Positions 8,558 through 17,137 of a stretch of DNA of 39,613 bases are shown here, piece by piece. Each line of letters begins with the position of its first letter. Positions within the stretch are counted from its first letter, which is position 1. The stretch is from Martinezella calliandrae. GTDB taxonomy: Bacteria > Pseudomonadota > Alphaproteobacteria > Rhizobiales > Rhizobiaceae. The stretch spans positions 1-39,613 of the forward strand of contig NZ_JARFYN010000061.1 in assembly GCF_030272695.1 (NCBI RefSeq), written 5' to 3'. The translations under genes were made by a program, and so were the position numbers. Under the pieces are notes generated by a model. The model was given only the letters and a program-made list of their open reading frames with translations, did not search any database and was not told the origin of the DNA.

Positions 8558-9583
8558 GTGACCTCTTTGAAACCCGTCCTCGCCGTCTCCGGCCTCTTCG
8601 TTGCGCTTGGTCTTGCCACGACCTTGGCAATGGCCGCGCCAACCAAGTACCCGCTGACCCTCGAAAACTGCGGAGCCCAAGTTACCTTCCAGAAGGCTCC
8701 CGAACGAGCGATCGGGCTTGGACAGAACAGCGCGGAAATCATGTTGCTCCTCGGCCTCGAAGGCAAAATGGCCGGCACTGCGTTCTGGCCGAGCAGGGTC
8801 TTGCCGCAGCTCGCCGAGGCGAACGCGAAGGTCAAGCTGCTGACGGTCGAGTTTCCGACCTTCGAGACGATCCTGGCACAAAACCCGGATTTTGTGGCCG
8901 CGGCATTGCCCAGTCTTATCGGACCGACCAGTAAGGTCGCCAAGCGCGAGGATTTCGAAAAGGTCGGGGTTCCGACATATCTCTCGCCAAGCACTTGCCT
9001 CAGCACCGAGAAGGTCAAGAACGAATATGGCAGCCGCGAAAAGGTCTGGAATATGGACCTGCTCTACAAGGAGATCGACGAGCTCTCGCAAATCTTCGAC
9101 GTTGCAGATCGCGGCCAGGCGCTGATCGCCGATTTCAAGGCGCGTGAAATCAAGCTGCGGTCGAGCATCTCCAAGGATGGCAAGCCGCTTTCCTACCTCT
9201 TCTGGTTTTCAAGCCAATCACCTTCCTCCGACGCCTATGTCGGCGGCAAGAATTCCGCGTCCGGCTTTATCGCCGATCTCCTCGGGGGCAAGAACGCCAT
9301 CACTGCCGAGGCCGAATGGCCAACCCTCGGCTGGGAAAGCATCATAGCCGCCAATCCGGATGTCATCGTCGTCGCAAATCTCGACCGCAATCGCTGGGAG
9401 CTGGATAAGCCGGAGTCCAAGATCAAGTTCCTGAACACGGATCCTGCGGTCAGCCAGATGCAGGCGGTCAAGAACAAGGCGATCGTCGTCATGGATGGCC
9501 AGGCCATGAACCCGACCATCCGTACAATCTATGGTGCCGAGCAGATGGCCGATCAGCTTAAGGCCCTTGGCCTTCTCAAGTGA
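8558..9583 (+). CDS. FecB/BtuF-class periplasmic binding protein (siderophore or cofactor; possibly F420-0 type)
   Basis: This is the substrate-binding subunit of an ABC importer in the siderophore/vitamin B12 class. The start is placed at GTG 8558, seven bases after AGGA, because it gives a clean signal peptide cleaved after AMA near residue 27. The upstream extension of the frame makes no sense as protein. The mature 315 residues have the two-lobed class III fold pattern, with APERAIGL-type and PDVIVVAN segments. The stop overlaps the start of the permease gene. The CGAQVTF...GTAFWP...PTYLSPSTC pattern reminds me of binding proteins annotated as proposed F420-0 transporters, but substrate cannot be decided from sequence, and a ferric siderophore remains possible. 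No TonB-dependent receptor is nearby. Confidence 0.85.
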   Translation: MTSLKPVLAVSGLFVALGLATTLAMAAPTKYPLTLENCGAQVTFQKAPERAIGLGQNSAEIMLLLGLEGKMAGTAFWPSRVLPQLAEANAKVKLLTVEFPTFETILAQNPDFVAAALPSLIGPTSKVAKREDFEKVGVPTYLSPSTCLSTEKVKNEYGSREKVWNMDLLYKEIDELSQIFDVADRGQALIADFKAREIKLRSSISKDGKPLSYLFWFSSQSPSSDAYVGGKNSASGFIADLLGGKNAITAEAEWPTLGWESIIAANPDVIVVANLDRNRWELDKPESKIKFLNTDPAVSQMQAVKNKAIVVMDGQAMNPTIRTIYGAEQMADQLKALGLLK

Positions 9584-10617
9584 TTAAGGCTCGCCATCTC
9601 GCCCGGCAGCTGGTGGTCCTTGCGCTTGCGCTGCTGGCCGCGCTTGCTGCCATCGGTCTCGTGGTGGGGTTGAGCGTTGGGATCGGTGACTTGCCGATCC
9701 CTCTTGCAACCACGTTCTATGCGATCACCAATCGGCTCGGCTGGACGGCAGTCGAGCTCAACCGCATCCACGAGACGGTCATCTGGGATTATCGGCTCAG
9801 CCGAGCGCTGGTCGCAGCCTTCTGTGGCGCCGGTCTGGCGCTTTCGGGGGCGATCCTTCAGTCGCTGCTGCGCAACCCGCTTGCCGAGCCCTATGTCCTT
9901 GGCATCTCGGCAGGGGCCTCGACCGGTGCGGTCGCGATCGTCATTCTGGGCGCCGGCGCCGGCGCGGTCTCTCTTTCGGCTGGTGCCTTTGCCGGCGCAT
10001 TTGCTGCCTTCTTCTTCGTGGCGCTTTTATCCAATGGTGCCCGCGGCGCCGACCGCACGATCCTTGCGGGCGTCGCCGCCTCCCAGCTCTTCAACGCGGC
10101 GACCTCCTATATCGTGACGACTTCAGGCAACGCGCAACAGGCGCGCGACGTCATGTTCTGGCTGCTCGGAAGTTTCGGCGGCGCGCGTTGGCCCGAGCTC
10201 GTCCTCGTCTCGCTCATTGTTGGTGCGGGCCTGGTTGCATGTCTTGCTCATGCGCGCGTGCTTGATGCATTCGCCTTTGGCGACGAAGCGGCCGCCTCGC
10301 TCGGCGTCAATGTCGCCCGGGCTCGAATTGTACTTTTTTCTCTAACGGCGATGATGACGGCCACCATCGTCAGCATGGTCGGATCCATCGGCTTCGTCGG
10401 TCTCGTCGTTCCGCATGCGACGCGGTTCATCGTTGGTCCGCTCCACATTCGCCTGCTCCCATGCTGCGCCGTCGTCGGCGCAATCTTCATGGTGCTCGCC
10501 GACATCGCGTCGCGTGCCTTGATCCCCCAACAAGTCTTGCCGATTGGCGTTGTCACGGCCCTCGTCGGCGTCCCTTTCTTTTCGATCATCCTCTACCGGT
10601 TCCAGCGCGCATCATGA
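9580..10617 (+). CDS. FecCD-family ABC permease
   Basis: This is the inner-membrane permease of the importer, 345 residues with about ten hydrophobic helices. The family pattern is clear: GAGLALSGAILQSLLRNPLA near residues 83-100, followed by EPYVLGISAGAS, and GSIGFVGLVVPH near 270. These are hallmarks of BtuC/FecC/FhuB permeases. Translation starts at GTG 9580, which overlaps the TGA of the binding-protein gene in a GTGA junction, so the two are translationally coupled. Its own stop overlaps the ATPase start as ATGA. A single homodimeric permease is expected, as only one permease gene is present. Confidence 0.9.
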   Translation: MIKARHLARQLVVLALALLAALAAIGLVVGLSVGIGDLPIPLATTFYAITNRLGWTAVELNRIHETVIWDYRLSRALVAAFCGAGLALSGAILQSLLRNPLAEPYVLGISAGASTGAVAIVILGAGAGAVSLSAGAFAGAFAAFFFVALLSNGARGADRTILAGVAASQLFNAATSYIVTTSGNAQQARDVMFWLLGSFGGARWPELVLVSLIVGAGLVACLAHARVLDAFAFGDEAAASLGVNVARARIVLFSLTAMMTATIVSMVGSIGFVGLVVPHATRFIVGPLHIRLLPCCAVVGAIFMVLADIASRALIPQQVLPIGVVTALVGVPFFSIILYRFQRAS

Positions 10618-11375
10618 GCATCAAGGCCGACAATCTCGTCTGGAAAATTGGGAGCAAGACCGTGCTCGACGGCGTTTCGTTCGAGGCGGAGCCCGGCAAG
10701 ATGCTCGGCCTTCTCGGTCCGAACGGGTCGGGAAAGACGTCGCTTTTGCGCTTGCTCGCCAGACTGAAGCAACCCAATGCCGGCACGATCACTCTCGACG
10801 GCAAGAACCTTGCGAAGATCAGCCGCCGCACCGTCGCAAAACGCATCGCTTTCGTCGAACAACATGCGACGACCAACGCCAACTTTCGGGTCGTAGATGT
10901 CGTCAATCTTGGTCGCTTTCCTCATCGTTCGATGTTTTCCGGCTGGACACGAAAAGACAGCGATGCAGTCGATGACGCGCTGCAGCGCGCCGGGATGACG
11001 GCCAAGCGCAACGATCGTTGGCAGAGCCTTTCCGGTGGAGAAAAACAACGCGCGCAGATCGCTAGGGCGCTTGCCCAGACGCCCACGGAACTAATCCTCG
11101 ACGAGCCGACGAACCATCTCGATATCCAGCATCAGATCAGCCTGATGCGCCTCGTCGCCTGCCTACCGATCACCAGCATCATCGCCCTGCACGATCTCAA
11201 TCATGCGGCCATGTTTTGCGATCGGCTCATCGTCATGCAGAGCGGCAGAATCGTTGCCGCCGGCGCGCCAGAGGATATCCTCACCCAAGATCTCTTGCGG
11301 GAGGTGTTTTGCGTCGATGCGCGCATTGAACCTTCCCCCTATCACGCGCGCCCGCACATTCACTACCTGCGATGA
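10614..11375 (+). CDS. FecE/BtuD-type ABC transporter ATPase
   Basis: This is the cytoplasmic ATPase of the importer, 253 residues. Walker A is GPNGSGKT (about residues 34-41), the ABC signature is LSGGEKQR and Walker B is LILDEPT followed by the D-loop NHLD. The switch histidine is in ALHDLNHA. The start is ATG 10614, inside the ATGA overlap with the permease stop; a longer frame upstream is only the shadow of the permease. Together with 8558-10617 it forms a complete three-gene importer. The LGRFPHRSMF segment in the helical domain is typical of the siderophore/B12/F420-0 group. Confidence 0.92.
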   Translation: MSIKADNLVWKIGSKTVLDGVSFEAEPGKMLGLLGPNGSGKTSLLRLLARLKQPNAGTITLDGKNLAKISRRTVAKRIAFVEQHATTNANFRVVDVVNLGRFPHRSMFSGWTRKDSDAVDDALQRAGMTAKRNDRWQSLSGGEKQRAQIARALAQTPTELILDEPTNHLDIQHQISLMRLVACLPITSIIALHDLNHAAMFCDRLIVMQSGRIVAAGAPEDILTQDLLREVFCVDARIEPSPYHARPHIHYLR

Positions 11376-11845
11376 ACGAGGAGCCGGAGGTCACCAGACC
11401 AGCGTGAAGTCTGTGTCGCAGCGAGAACACCGTGATATCGGTTCGAGGCTATCGCCCGCCTGGCCGTTGGGGCTGCGCCGCTTCCGGGGGGTATCGGTGG
11501 TCGCAAGTGACCTTGCGTGAGCTTCGGCGATAGTGAGGTGGCGGGTCTCTAGGACAGCGCAGACAAATGAGATGCGGATAGGGTTGCGACGGACGCCACG
11601 TCTTGAGCCGATAGGTGTCCGCCCGCTCTGGTTGTTGATGCTCATCGAGCAAAAGACGGTTTGGGCCGCTTTCCCCACGTTTTGCGCAGTCACGGCCCCG
11701 AACTGAAAACGCTGTCGACCATCGACCACGGCTCGATTGTGACACGGCAAGCAAGCGGTGCTTTGTTGTCTCTGCGACATGTTTTGCCAGTGCAATACAG
11801 GATGGGATTGGCTATCCAATCTTTCCAGATGAGTTGGAGAGCGAA
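11376..11845. other. Intergenic stretch, possible decayed small gene on the minus strand
   Basis: A minus-strand frame (11391-11819) encodes 142 residues ending in a CSRCD motif before FTLVW, which could be half of a zinc ribbon. The segment LETRHLTIAEAHARSLATTD looks protein-like, while the N-terminal half does not. I see no ribosome site at a sensible start. It may be the 3' part of a broken small gene. The promoter of the following glutathione transferase gene must also be in this interval. Confidence 0.25.
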
Positions 11846-12475
11846 ATGGGCATCCTTCGTGTTCTTGGCAGAGTATCCTCGATCAATGTCCGTAAGGTTC
11901 TTTGGACCTGTGAGGAACTCGGCATCGACTATGTACAGGAGGATTGGGGGGCGGAATTTGCCTCAACGAGGACGCCAGAATTCCTGACGTTCAATCCAAA
12001 TGGGCTGGTTCCTGTTATCGAGAGCGACGATGGCATCCTTTGGGAATCAAACACGATCTGTCGCTATTTGGCGTCCAAGTACGATCGCAGCGATCTTCTG
12101 CCTTCCAATCCATGGAGCCGAGCGTTGGTTGAACGATGGATGGATTGGCAGGCAACGGAACTGAACGGTGCATGGCGTGGCGCGTTCCTGGGTCTGGTGC
12201 GAAGAATGTCCGCTTATGCCGATCCCTTAGTCATTGCAGCAAGCGCAAGGGATTGGAACGGCAAAATGGAAATATTGGAAAAGCAAATCATATTGGCGGG
12301 TCCGTTTGTCGCGGGCAAGACGTTTACCCTTGCAGACATCGTTCTTGGCTTGTCAGTTAACCGATGGCTTAGCACGCCGATCGAGCGGTCCAATCTGCCG
12401 GCGATAGTTGACTATTTTGAGAGGCTGAGCACGCGGCCGGCATTTAAACGCGGTGCGTATGACGCGATGCCTTAG
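11846..12475 (+). CDS. Glutathione S-transferase
   Basis: This is a cytosolic transferase of 209 residues that conjugates glutathione to electrophiles or acts in thiol redox chemistry. The N-terminal thioredoxin-like domain (1-80) shows RKVLWTCEELGIDY, the cis-Pro strand NPNGLVPVIE and the glutathione-binding ES pair in LWESNTICRYL. The C-terminal helical domain holds GKTFTLADIVLGL with the conserved N-capping Asp. The ATG at 11846 is chosen over an upstream TTG at 11834 because GGAG lies seven bases before it. It is followed 69 bases later by a PhzF-family gene on the same strand. Substrate unknown. Confidence 0.9.
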   Translation: MGILRVLGRVSSINVRKVLWTCEELGIDYVQEDWGAEFASTRTPEFLTFNPNGLVPVIESDDGILWESNTICRYLASKYDRSDLLPSNPWSRALVERWMDWQATELNGAWRGAFLGLVRRMSAYADPLVIAASARDWNGKMEILEKQIILAGPFVAGKTFTLADIVLGLSVNRWLSTPIERSNLPAIVDYFERLSTRPAFKRGAYDAMP

Positions 12476-12544
12476 GACACTTAATTCCGGGAAGAAGCCC
12501 GGCAAACCTCGACCAACCACATCATGAACAATCGGGAGAAGGAA

Positions 12545-13369
12545 ATGAGTATCGACCGCTTGGCGGCATTTTCTATTGCAGGGGCTGGCGGTAACCCGGC
12601 CGGCGTCATGTTGTGTGAGGTCTTGCCGCCAGCCGACGAAATGCAGCGGATAGCGCATGAAGTCGGTTATTCCGAAACGGTTTTTGCCGAACCGAACCAA
12701 GATGGTTGGCGGGTTCGCTACTTCGCTCCGGCAATGGAAGTTCCCTTTTGCGGTCACGCAACCATTGCGTTGGGTGCTGTGCTTGCCCGTAGTAAAGGCG
12801 ACGGGATCTTCGTACTCCAGCTCAATGAGGGTTCGGTCACCGTGGAAGGAAAGGCCGGAGCGTCCTTGAGCGCCACCCTTCAATCGCCTCCTACTCGAAG
12901 CATGTCATGTCCGCGCGACCTTCTCGGTGCGGCGCTAGAACTTTTTTCGCTGGCGCACGGCGACCTCGACCAAGGGCTTCCACCTGCAATCGTCGAGGCG
13001 GGCGCACGCCATCTGGTGCTTGGCCTGAAACGGCGGGAGCGTCTCTCCACGATGGAATACGAATTCGATGCCGGAGCGGCTCTTATGCGTGCTCACGGGT
13101 TTGCGACGATAGCGCTTGTGCAAGCGGAGACGCATATTCGTTTTCATGCCCGCAATGCCTTTGCCGCGGGAGGTGTTAAAGAAGATCCGGCAACTGGAGC
13201 AGCCGCGGCGGCGCTCGGCGGCTATCTTCGTGATATCGGCTGGAAACACGCAGGCCGCATCGAGATCATCCAGGGCGAGGATATGGGACAGCCGTGTCGT
13301 CTCGTCGTCGAGATCCCCGCACAAACGGGAAGCAGTGTCCGCCTCTCGGGTGAGGCCCGCCTACTGTGA
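12545..13369 (+). CDS. PhzF-family isomerase-like protein
   Basis: This 274-residue protein has the two-lobed diaminopimelate-epimerase-like fold of the PhzF family. Characteristic motifs are GGNPAGV near 15-21, the catalytic Glu at position 44 in YSETVF, FCGHATIA near 77 and EDPATGAAAAALGGYL near 215-230. In phenazine makers PhzF isomerises a dihydro-anthranilate, but most family members outside phz operons have unknown substrates, and there is no phz gene here. The start at ATG 12545 follows GGGAGAAGGA; an upstream in-frame ATG at 12524 lacks such a site. It probably shares a transcript with the preceding glutathione transferase gene. Confidence 0.85.
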   Translation: MSIDRLAAFSIAGAGGNPAGVMLCEVLPPADEMQRIAHEVGYSETVFAEPNQDGWRVRYFAPAMEVPFCGHATIALGAVLARSKGDGIFVLQLNEGSVTVEGKAGASLSATLQSPPTRSMSCPRDLLGAALELFSLAHGDLDQGLPPAIVEAGARHLVLGLKRRERLSTMEYEFDAGAALMRAHGFATIALVQAETHIRFHARNAFAAGGVKEDPATGAAAAALGGYLRDIGWKHAGRIEIIQGEDMGQPCRLVVEIPAQTGSSVRLSGEARLL

Positions 13370-13383
13370 ACGATGGATGAGAC

Positions 13384-13629
13384 GGCCAAGCGCCAGATCT
13401 GGCCGGCGTCGAACACGACTTGCACAAAGGCCTCAACAATCGGGCGGAAAATTCTGACCAGCCGACCCGATGACGAGACAAGACCATGACGTGCTTCAAG
13501 TCAGCGCGGCAGCCTCAACGCTTCGTCTCAAATCACGATCCGATTGCCAACCTCTTTCACATCCCTCGACACGACATAAGGACCCACCACTTGGGTTCCT
13601 TTGAAGTGCGTGGGATGGCGTCGCCTTGA
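13384..13629 (+). pseudogene. IS6-family transposase C-terminal remnant
   Basis: The plus-strand frame running from about 13384 reads GLNNRAENSDQPTR, then a stop (CGA to TGA type change), then FKSARQPQRFVSNHDPIANLF and HIPRHDI. This is the C-terminus of an IS6-type DDE transposase, including its NNRAEN...PTRRRER...KRFKSARH signature. The N-terminal two thirds, including the first two catalytic Asp residues, and the terminal repeats are absent. It is a dead fragment marking an old insertion or deletion between the PhzF gene and the next locus. Confidence 0.8.
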
Positions 13630-13682
13630 AAGGGACCGGACCGCCAATCATGATGGAAACATTGCCGGCCCGCGATCCGAGT

Positions 13683-14147
13683 TCATCCAAACTTATCGAG
13701 GAGATACATCAGAAGAAGAGCAGCCAACGGTAGAAGGGGCCTGAGGTTGATTTCTCGTGGTGGCGGCGGAGCTTGCTTGATGGCCTTTGCCTGTTCAGCT
13801 CGTCTCGCTAGACCTCGCCTGCCGTGCTCGTGCGGGGGTCGCTGCGCGGCCCAAACTTGCGAAAGACGCCATTTGAAGCCGTCCGCGCGTTCGTGCCCGA
13901 TCGCTGCATAGACCTTGCGGTCGTCAGCGCTCCAACCGAATTCCTCGTCATAGGCGAGGATCAATTCTCGGTCCCGCAAATCGACCGGTGCATGGGGAAA
14001 CGCCGAGGTGCGTTCGCTATACTGCGTGATGTTGCAAAAGCTGTCGATGATCGTTGGCTCCAGAAGCGCACGCATCTGCGTCGGGAGGTCGCTCATCTGC
14101 AAGAGGAGATTGTTCCATCCGTCCAAATCGACATAGACGCTGGACAT
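13683..14147 (-). CDS. Small hypothetical protein with C-terminal membrane anchor
   Basis: I do not recognise the family. The 154-residue protein starting at ATG 14147 has a polar N-terminal domain (about 1-110), a basic, Pro-containing linker (HEHGRRGLARRAEQAK, PPPPRE) and a single hydrophobic segment at the very end (LLPLAALLLMYLLDKF). That is the layout of a tail-anchored protein with its bulk in the cytoplasm. The frame extends upstream to a TTG at 14165, but the ATG is the more likely start. It is divergent from the rhomboid-family gene, separated by 265 bases. Confidence 0.5.
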   Translation of the reverse strand: MSSVYVDLDGWNNLLLQMSDLPTQMRALLEPTIIDSFCNITQYSERTSAFPHAPVDLRDRELILAYDEEFGWSADDRKVYAAIGHERADGFKWRLSQVWAAQRPPHEHGRRGLARRAEQAKAIKQAPPPPREINLRPLLPLAALLLMYLLDKFG

Positions 14148-14412
14148 GTTGTGGAGTTTTCCCAATTGGGCAATTAGCGCCGCAAAATCGATAGGAGCGG
14201 GTGGGCCATCGTGGCCGCCATTTTCAGCATCGGCGCTTCCGCCCCCAGGGCAATTCTCGCGATTGTCGGGTTCAGTGATTGTATTTTAGAAATTCCGCGG
14301 CTGGGCGTTGCAATCCCTGGAAGGCGAGCATTTCCGAATTATTATCAGGTTATGGTTGAAAATTGTTTCTCAATCTTGCTGGCACTTGCGACCAAAATCG
14401 GTAGAACAGAAT

Positions 14413-16161
14413 ATGTTTGAGAACTTCACATTGGATGCAGAGGCTCCGCGAAGCATCGGATTTGTCTATGACAAGGAAAGGGTGCTTAGGCTGTCCTTCA
14501 TACTCCTAGTCATTGCGGCGGCGGTCGCCGGCGGTCCCTTTCTTCCAGGCAGACCAGGTCATCCGCCCCTTAGCGCCCTCTTTTGTTGGCCACTCGCGGT
14601 CCTCTGCGCGCTTTTCGCAATCAGTTTGCTGTTCAAGGCATTTAGAGGCGAACCAGGCCTGATCATATCGAATGTCGGGATATACATCGAAGCCTATTTC
14701 GACGAAACGATCCCATTTCGAGCTGTCCGCAATGTCCGCAGATATCAACGCAAAAGGGTTGATCAGCTAATTGTCGATCTTGATTCCACTGTGGGCAAAA
14801 CACTGACCAGACGCGGGCTTATGCGGTGGCTTCCTAAAGCTCTTCGATGGCAACAAGCCACAGCCGTTATTTCGTTGACGCTGCTACGGGGTGACCCCGA
14901 CTGGATATACAGTCGATGTGTTGATTTCCTTGCAAAAGATCGAGAGCAACAAGCGCTAGGAGACAATGGTTTCCCCACAACCGTTGAGGTTGACGATGCG
15001 GGGCCAGTTTTTGATCTCAAGGGGCGGCCGATTTTTACCTACGCTCTCATCGCCATTCTGGTTGCTATCTATGTCGCGGAGATCAAATTCGGCGTCGTTC
15101 CACCAAAGGACAACGCGCCAAATACCCAGACGCTTTTGGTGCTTGGCGGAACGTTCCGTCAAAGGATCTTTCTATATGGTGAGTGGTGGAGGCTGGTGAC
15201 GGCCGCACTGTTGCACGGCAATATCATCCATCTCACCTTCAATTGTCTCGCTTTGTGGCGGGCCGGTATCCTGCTGGAACGGCTGATCGGCTGGCGCTGG
15301 TATGCGGCGCTTTTTTGCATTAGCGCGATCGGCGGCACTGTGGCATCCCTCTTGATCAACCCTGCCAATATTGTTGGCGTAGGGGCGTCCGGTGGGATCA
15401 TAGGCCTGTTTGCCGCTGTGATAGTGGCAAGTTTTCATTTCCCATCGGGTCCGTTACCCACGATGTTGAGGCTCGGAGCAATCCAGATCCTCGTACCATC
15501 ACTGCTTCCCCTCGTCGGCCAAACAGCAGATGGCCTGCAGATCGACTATGCGGCGCATCTTGGCGGAACGATTGCCGGCGGCGCGGTCTCGCTCGCCTTG
15601 CTGAAGGCCTGGCCAAACAAACAACTTCATCCTCGCTTCGGCAAGGCAGCGCTTATCGGTAGCGCGGTATTCGCGGCTATCGCCCTGGGGTCTCTGTGGC
15701 CCATCAGCCAGCTACGTGCTGGCTACATTGCCGACCCTTTCACGCAATATTTTCAGGGGCAGTATCAACGGGCGGCGGATGATTTCGCGGCGAGGGTAAC
15801 ATTGAACGCGGAAGCTGCACCCTACTATCATTTATGGCGTTTCATCTCCCAGACGCGCGGCGATGACAGCCGAGCAACGAATGAATTGCGCATCGAGGCC
15901 GGACAACTGGATCACGGCAAATGGCCCTATCCTGTCTACCAGCTCTTTCTCGGAGAACTGAGGCCCGATGAAGTCATTGCAAAGGCGTCGACCAACGATA
16001 GTCTCTGCGAAGCAATCTTCTACGTCGGCGAATGGCACCATTTGCGCAAAGAGATCGACGAGGCGCGTCAGAAATTCAGGGCTGCCGTGTTGTCCTGCCC
16101 GACCAACTTTATGGAATATGACGGTGCGAGAGGTGAGCTCACCCTGCTGGAACGGCAATAA
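14413..16161 (+). CDS. Rhomboid-family intramembrane protease with PH-like and TPR-like flanks
   Basis: This is a 582-residue protein of three parts. Residues 1-185 have two membrane helices (about 26-42 and 57-75) and a soluble segment resembling the STM3941/PH-like domain (ISNVGIYIEAYF, IPFRAVRNVRRY). Residues 205-430 are a rhomboid domain with HGNIIHLTFN at 268-277, catalytic Ser326 in GASGG and catalytic His382 in AAHLGG. Residues 440-582 look like helical TPR-type repeats, with CEAIFYVGEWHHLRKEIDEA and a conserved Cys-Pro near 561. Rhomboids cut transmembrane substrates within the bilayer; the added domains probably recruit substrate. The start at ATG 14413 is preferred because the longer frame adds a leader without a ribosome site. 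Catalytic residues are intact. Substrate unknown. Confidence 0.85.
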   Translation: MFENFTLDAEAPRSIGFVYDKERVLRLSFILLVIAAAVAGGPFLPGRPGHPPLSALFCWPLAVLCALFAISLLFKAFRGEPGLIISNVGIYIEAYFDETIPFRAVRNVRRYQRKRVDQLIVDLDSTVGKTLTRRGLMRWLPKALRWQQATAVISLTLLRGDPDWIYSRCVDFLAKDREQQALGDNGFPTTVEVDDAGPVFDLKGRPIFTYALIAILVAIYVAEIKFGVVPPKDNAPNTQTLLVLGGTFRQRIFLYGEWWRLVTAALLHGNIIHLTFNCLALWRAGILLERLIGWRWYAALFCISAIGGTVASLLINPANIVGVGASGGIIGLFAAVIVASFHFPSGPLPTMLRLGAIQILVPSLLPLVGQTADGLQIDYAAHLGGTIAGGAVSLALLKAWPNKQLHPRFGKAALIGSAVFAAIALGSLWPISQLRAGYIADPFTQYFQGQYQRAADDFAARVTLNAEAAPYYHLWRFISQTRGDDSRATNELRIEAGQLDHGKWPYPVYQLFLGELRPDEVIAKASTNDSLCEAIFYVGEWHHLRKEIDEARQKFRAAVLSCPTNFMEYDGARGELTLLERQ

Positions 16162-16173
16162 TTCGGAGATTGC

Positions 16174-16605
16174 TTAAGCTGTTGCGCCTTCCGGAACCTC
16201 TGAGAAACCATAGGCAAGGGCTGCAGCCGTCGGTTCGTTGATGATCCGCCGCACCTTGAGACCGGCCAATCTGCGGGCAGCGATCGTTGCTTTGCGCTGA
16301 TGCTCGTTGAAATAGGCCGGGACCGAAATGACTACTTCGGTAACTTCATCTTTGAAGAAGGCTTCCGCGTCAGCCTTCAATGACCTCAGCACGAAAGCGG
16401 ATACTTCCTCTGGCCATAACGACAGATCACCAAGCGTGATGGCGTGGTTGGTGCCCATGTAGCGCTTGAAGGAGGATATTGTCCGTTCTGGATGGGTGGT
16501 CAGGCGCTCTTTCGCGGCCTTCCCGACGAACACGCTGCCGACGTCGCCCAAGCCAACGACCGAAGGCGTCAGCATGTCTCCGTTACTCTGTTCCAACAAC
16601 CGAGT
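16174..16605 (-). pseudogene. Hsp70 (HscC/DnaK-like) ATPase-domain fragment
   Basis: The minus frame encodes an Hsp70 segment from MLTPSVVGLGDVGSVFVGKAA through VVISVPAYFNEHQRKAT to RRIINEPTAAALAYGFSEV, then stops. The phosphate-1 loop (GIDLGTT) expected 25 residues earlier is missing, because the sequence beyond about 16605 belongs to an IS3 remnant. The phosphate-2 loop (DLGGGT) expected right after the stop, and the whole peptide-binding domain, are also missing. The fragment covers about one quarter of the protein. The frame has no other stops, so the truncation is fairly recent. The HscC-like subtype is a guess. Confidence 0.8.
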
Positions 16606-16611
16606 GGCTCC

Positions 16612-16864
16612 AGCGCCCCTCGCTGAAACGATCAACGGTCTCTACCGAGGTTATCCACTGGCGCGTACCATGGCGGAGCTTCGAGACGGTGGAATTGGAC
16701 ACGCTGGAATGCGTCGATTGGTTCAACCAGCGACGACTTCTGGAGCAAATCGGGAATATTCCGCCAGCCGAAGCCGAGGAGCAGTATTACGCCATGCTGG
16801 ACGAACCGGCCATAGCTGCATAACTTAAACGAAATGGCCTCCGGCAAATCCGGTGCGGTTCAGT
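16612..16864 (+). mobile_element. IS3-family OrfB 3' remnant with element end
   Basis: LAETINGLY (about 16621-16647) continues after a frameshift as EVIHWRVPWRSFETVELDTLECVDWFNQRRLLEQIGNIPPAEAEEQYYAML, ending at 16823. This is the C-terminus of an IS3-group transposase (the WVDWFN..RRLLEPIGNIPPAEAE signature, with the last catalytic Glu region upstream missing). The element's outer end follows at about 16840-16864 (GGCCTCCGGCAAATCCGGTGCGGTTCA), just before the RTX remnant. It separates two unrelated gene fragments, so deletion accompanied insertion. Confidence 0.75.
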
Positions 16865-17037
16865 TGGGCCGCGAAGCGGGAACGCGTTTCAGGATTTAGC
16901 CGCGTTCGATAGCGATGGTGACGGCGTTATTGACGCTGCAGACACTCCATTCAATGAACTCCGAGTTTGGATCGATGATGGCAATGGTGTTTCGTCGTCC
17001 GGCGAACTGCGCATGTCATCTGATCCGGGTCCGTGGG
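16865..17037 (+). pseudogene. RTX/EF-hand-type calcium-binding protein fragment
   Basis: Directly after the IS3 end, the frame from about 16866 reads NAFQDLAAFDSDGDGVIDAAD followed by LRVWIDDGNGVSSSGELRMS. DSDGDGVID is a classic calcium-binding loop, and the RVW.D.NGNGVSD.GEL continuation is typical of the region near the end of large secreted RTX/hemolysin-like proteins of rhizobia. After GELRMS the similarity ends. No start and no secretion signal remain, so it is an internal scrap of a very large gene. Confidence 0.65.
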
Positions 17038-17137
17038 TACTCATCAATGAGACACCGTATAAATATATCCTCACCGAAAAAACTTGCAGCATGTCCGGAT
17101 CTAGACTATGTCCATTACAAGACAGGAGCGGAGTTAT

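Noticed and set aside
12480..12505. CCGGG-AAGAAG-CCCGG hairpin after the glutathione transferase gene as terminator
   Set aside because: Only five pairs and no T run; the following gene is probably co-transcribed.
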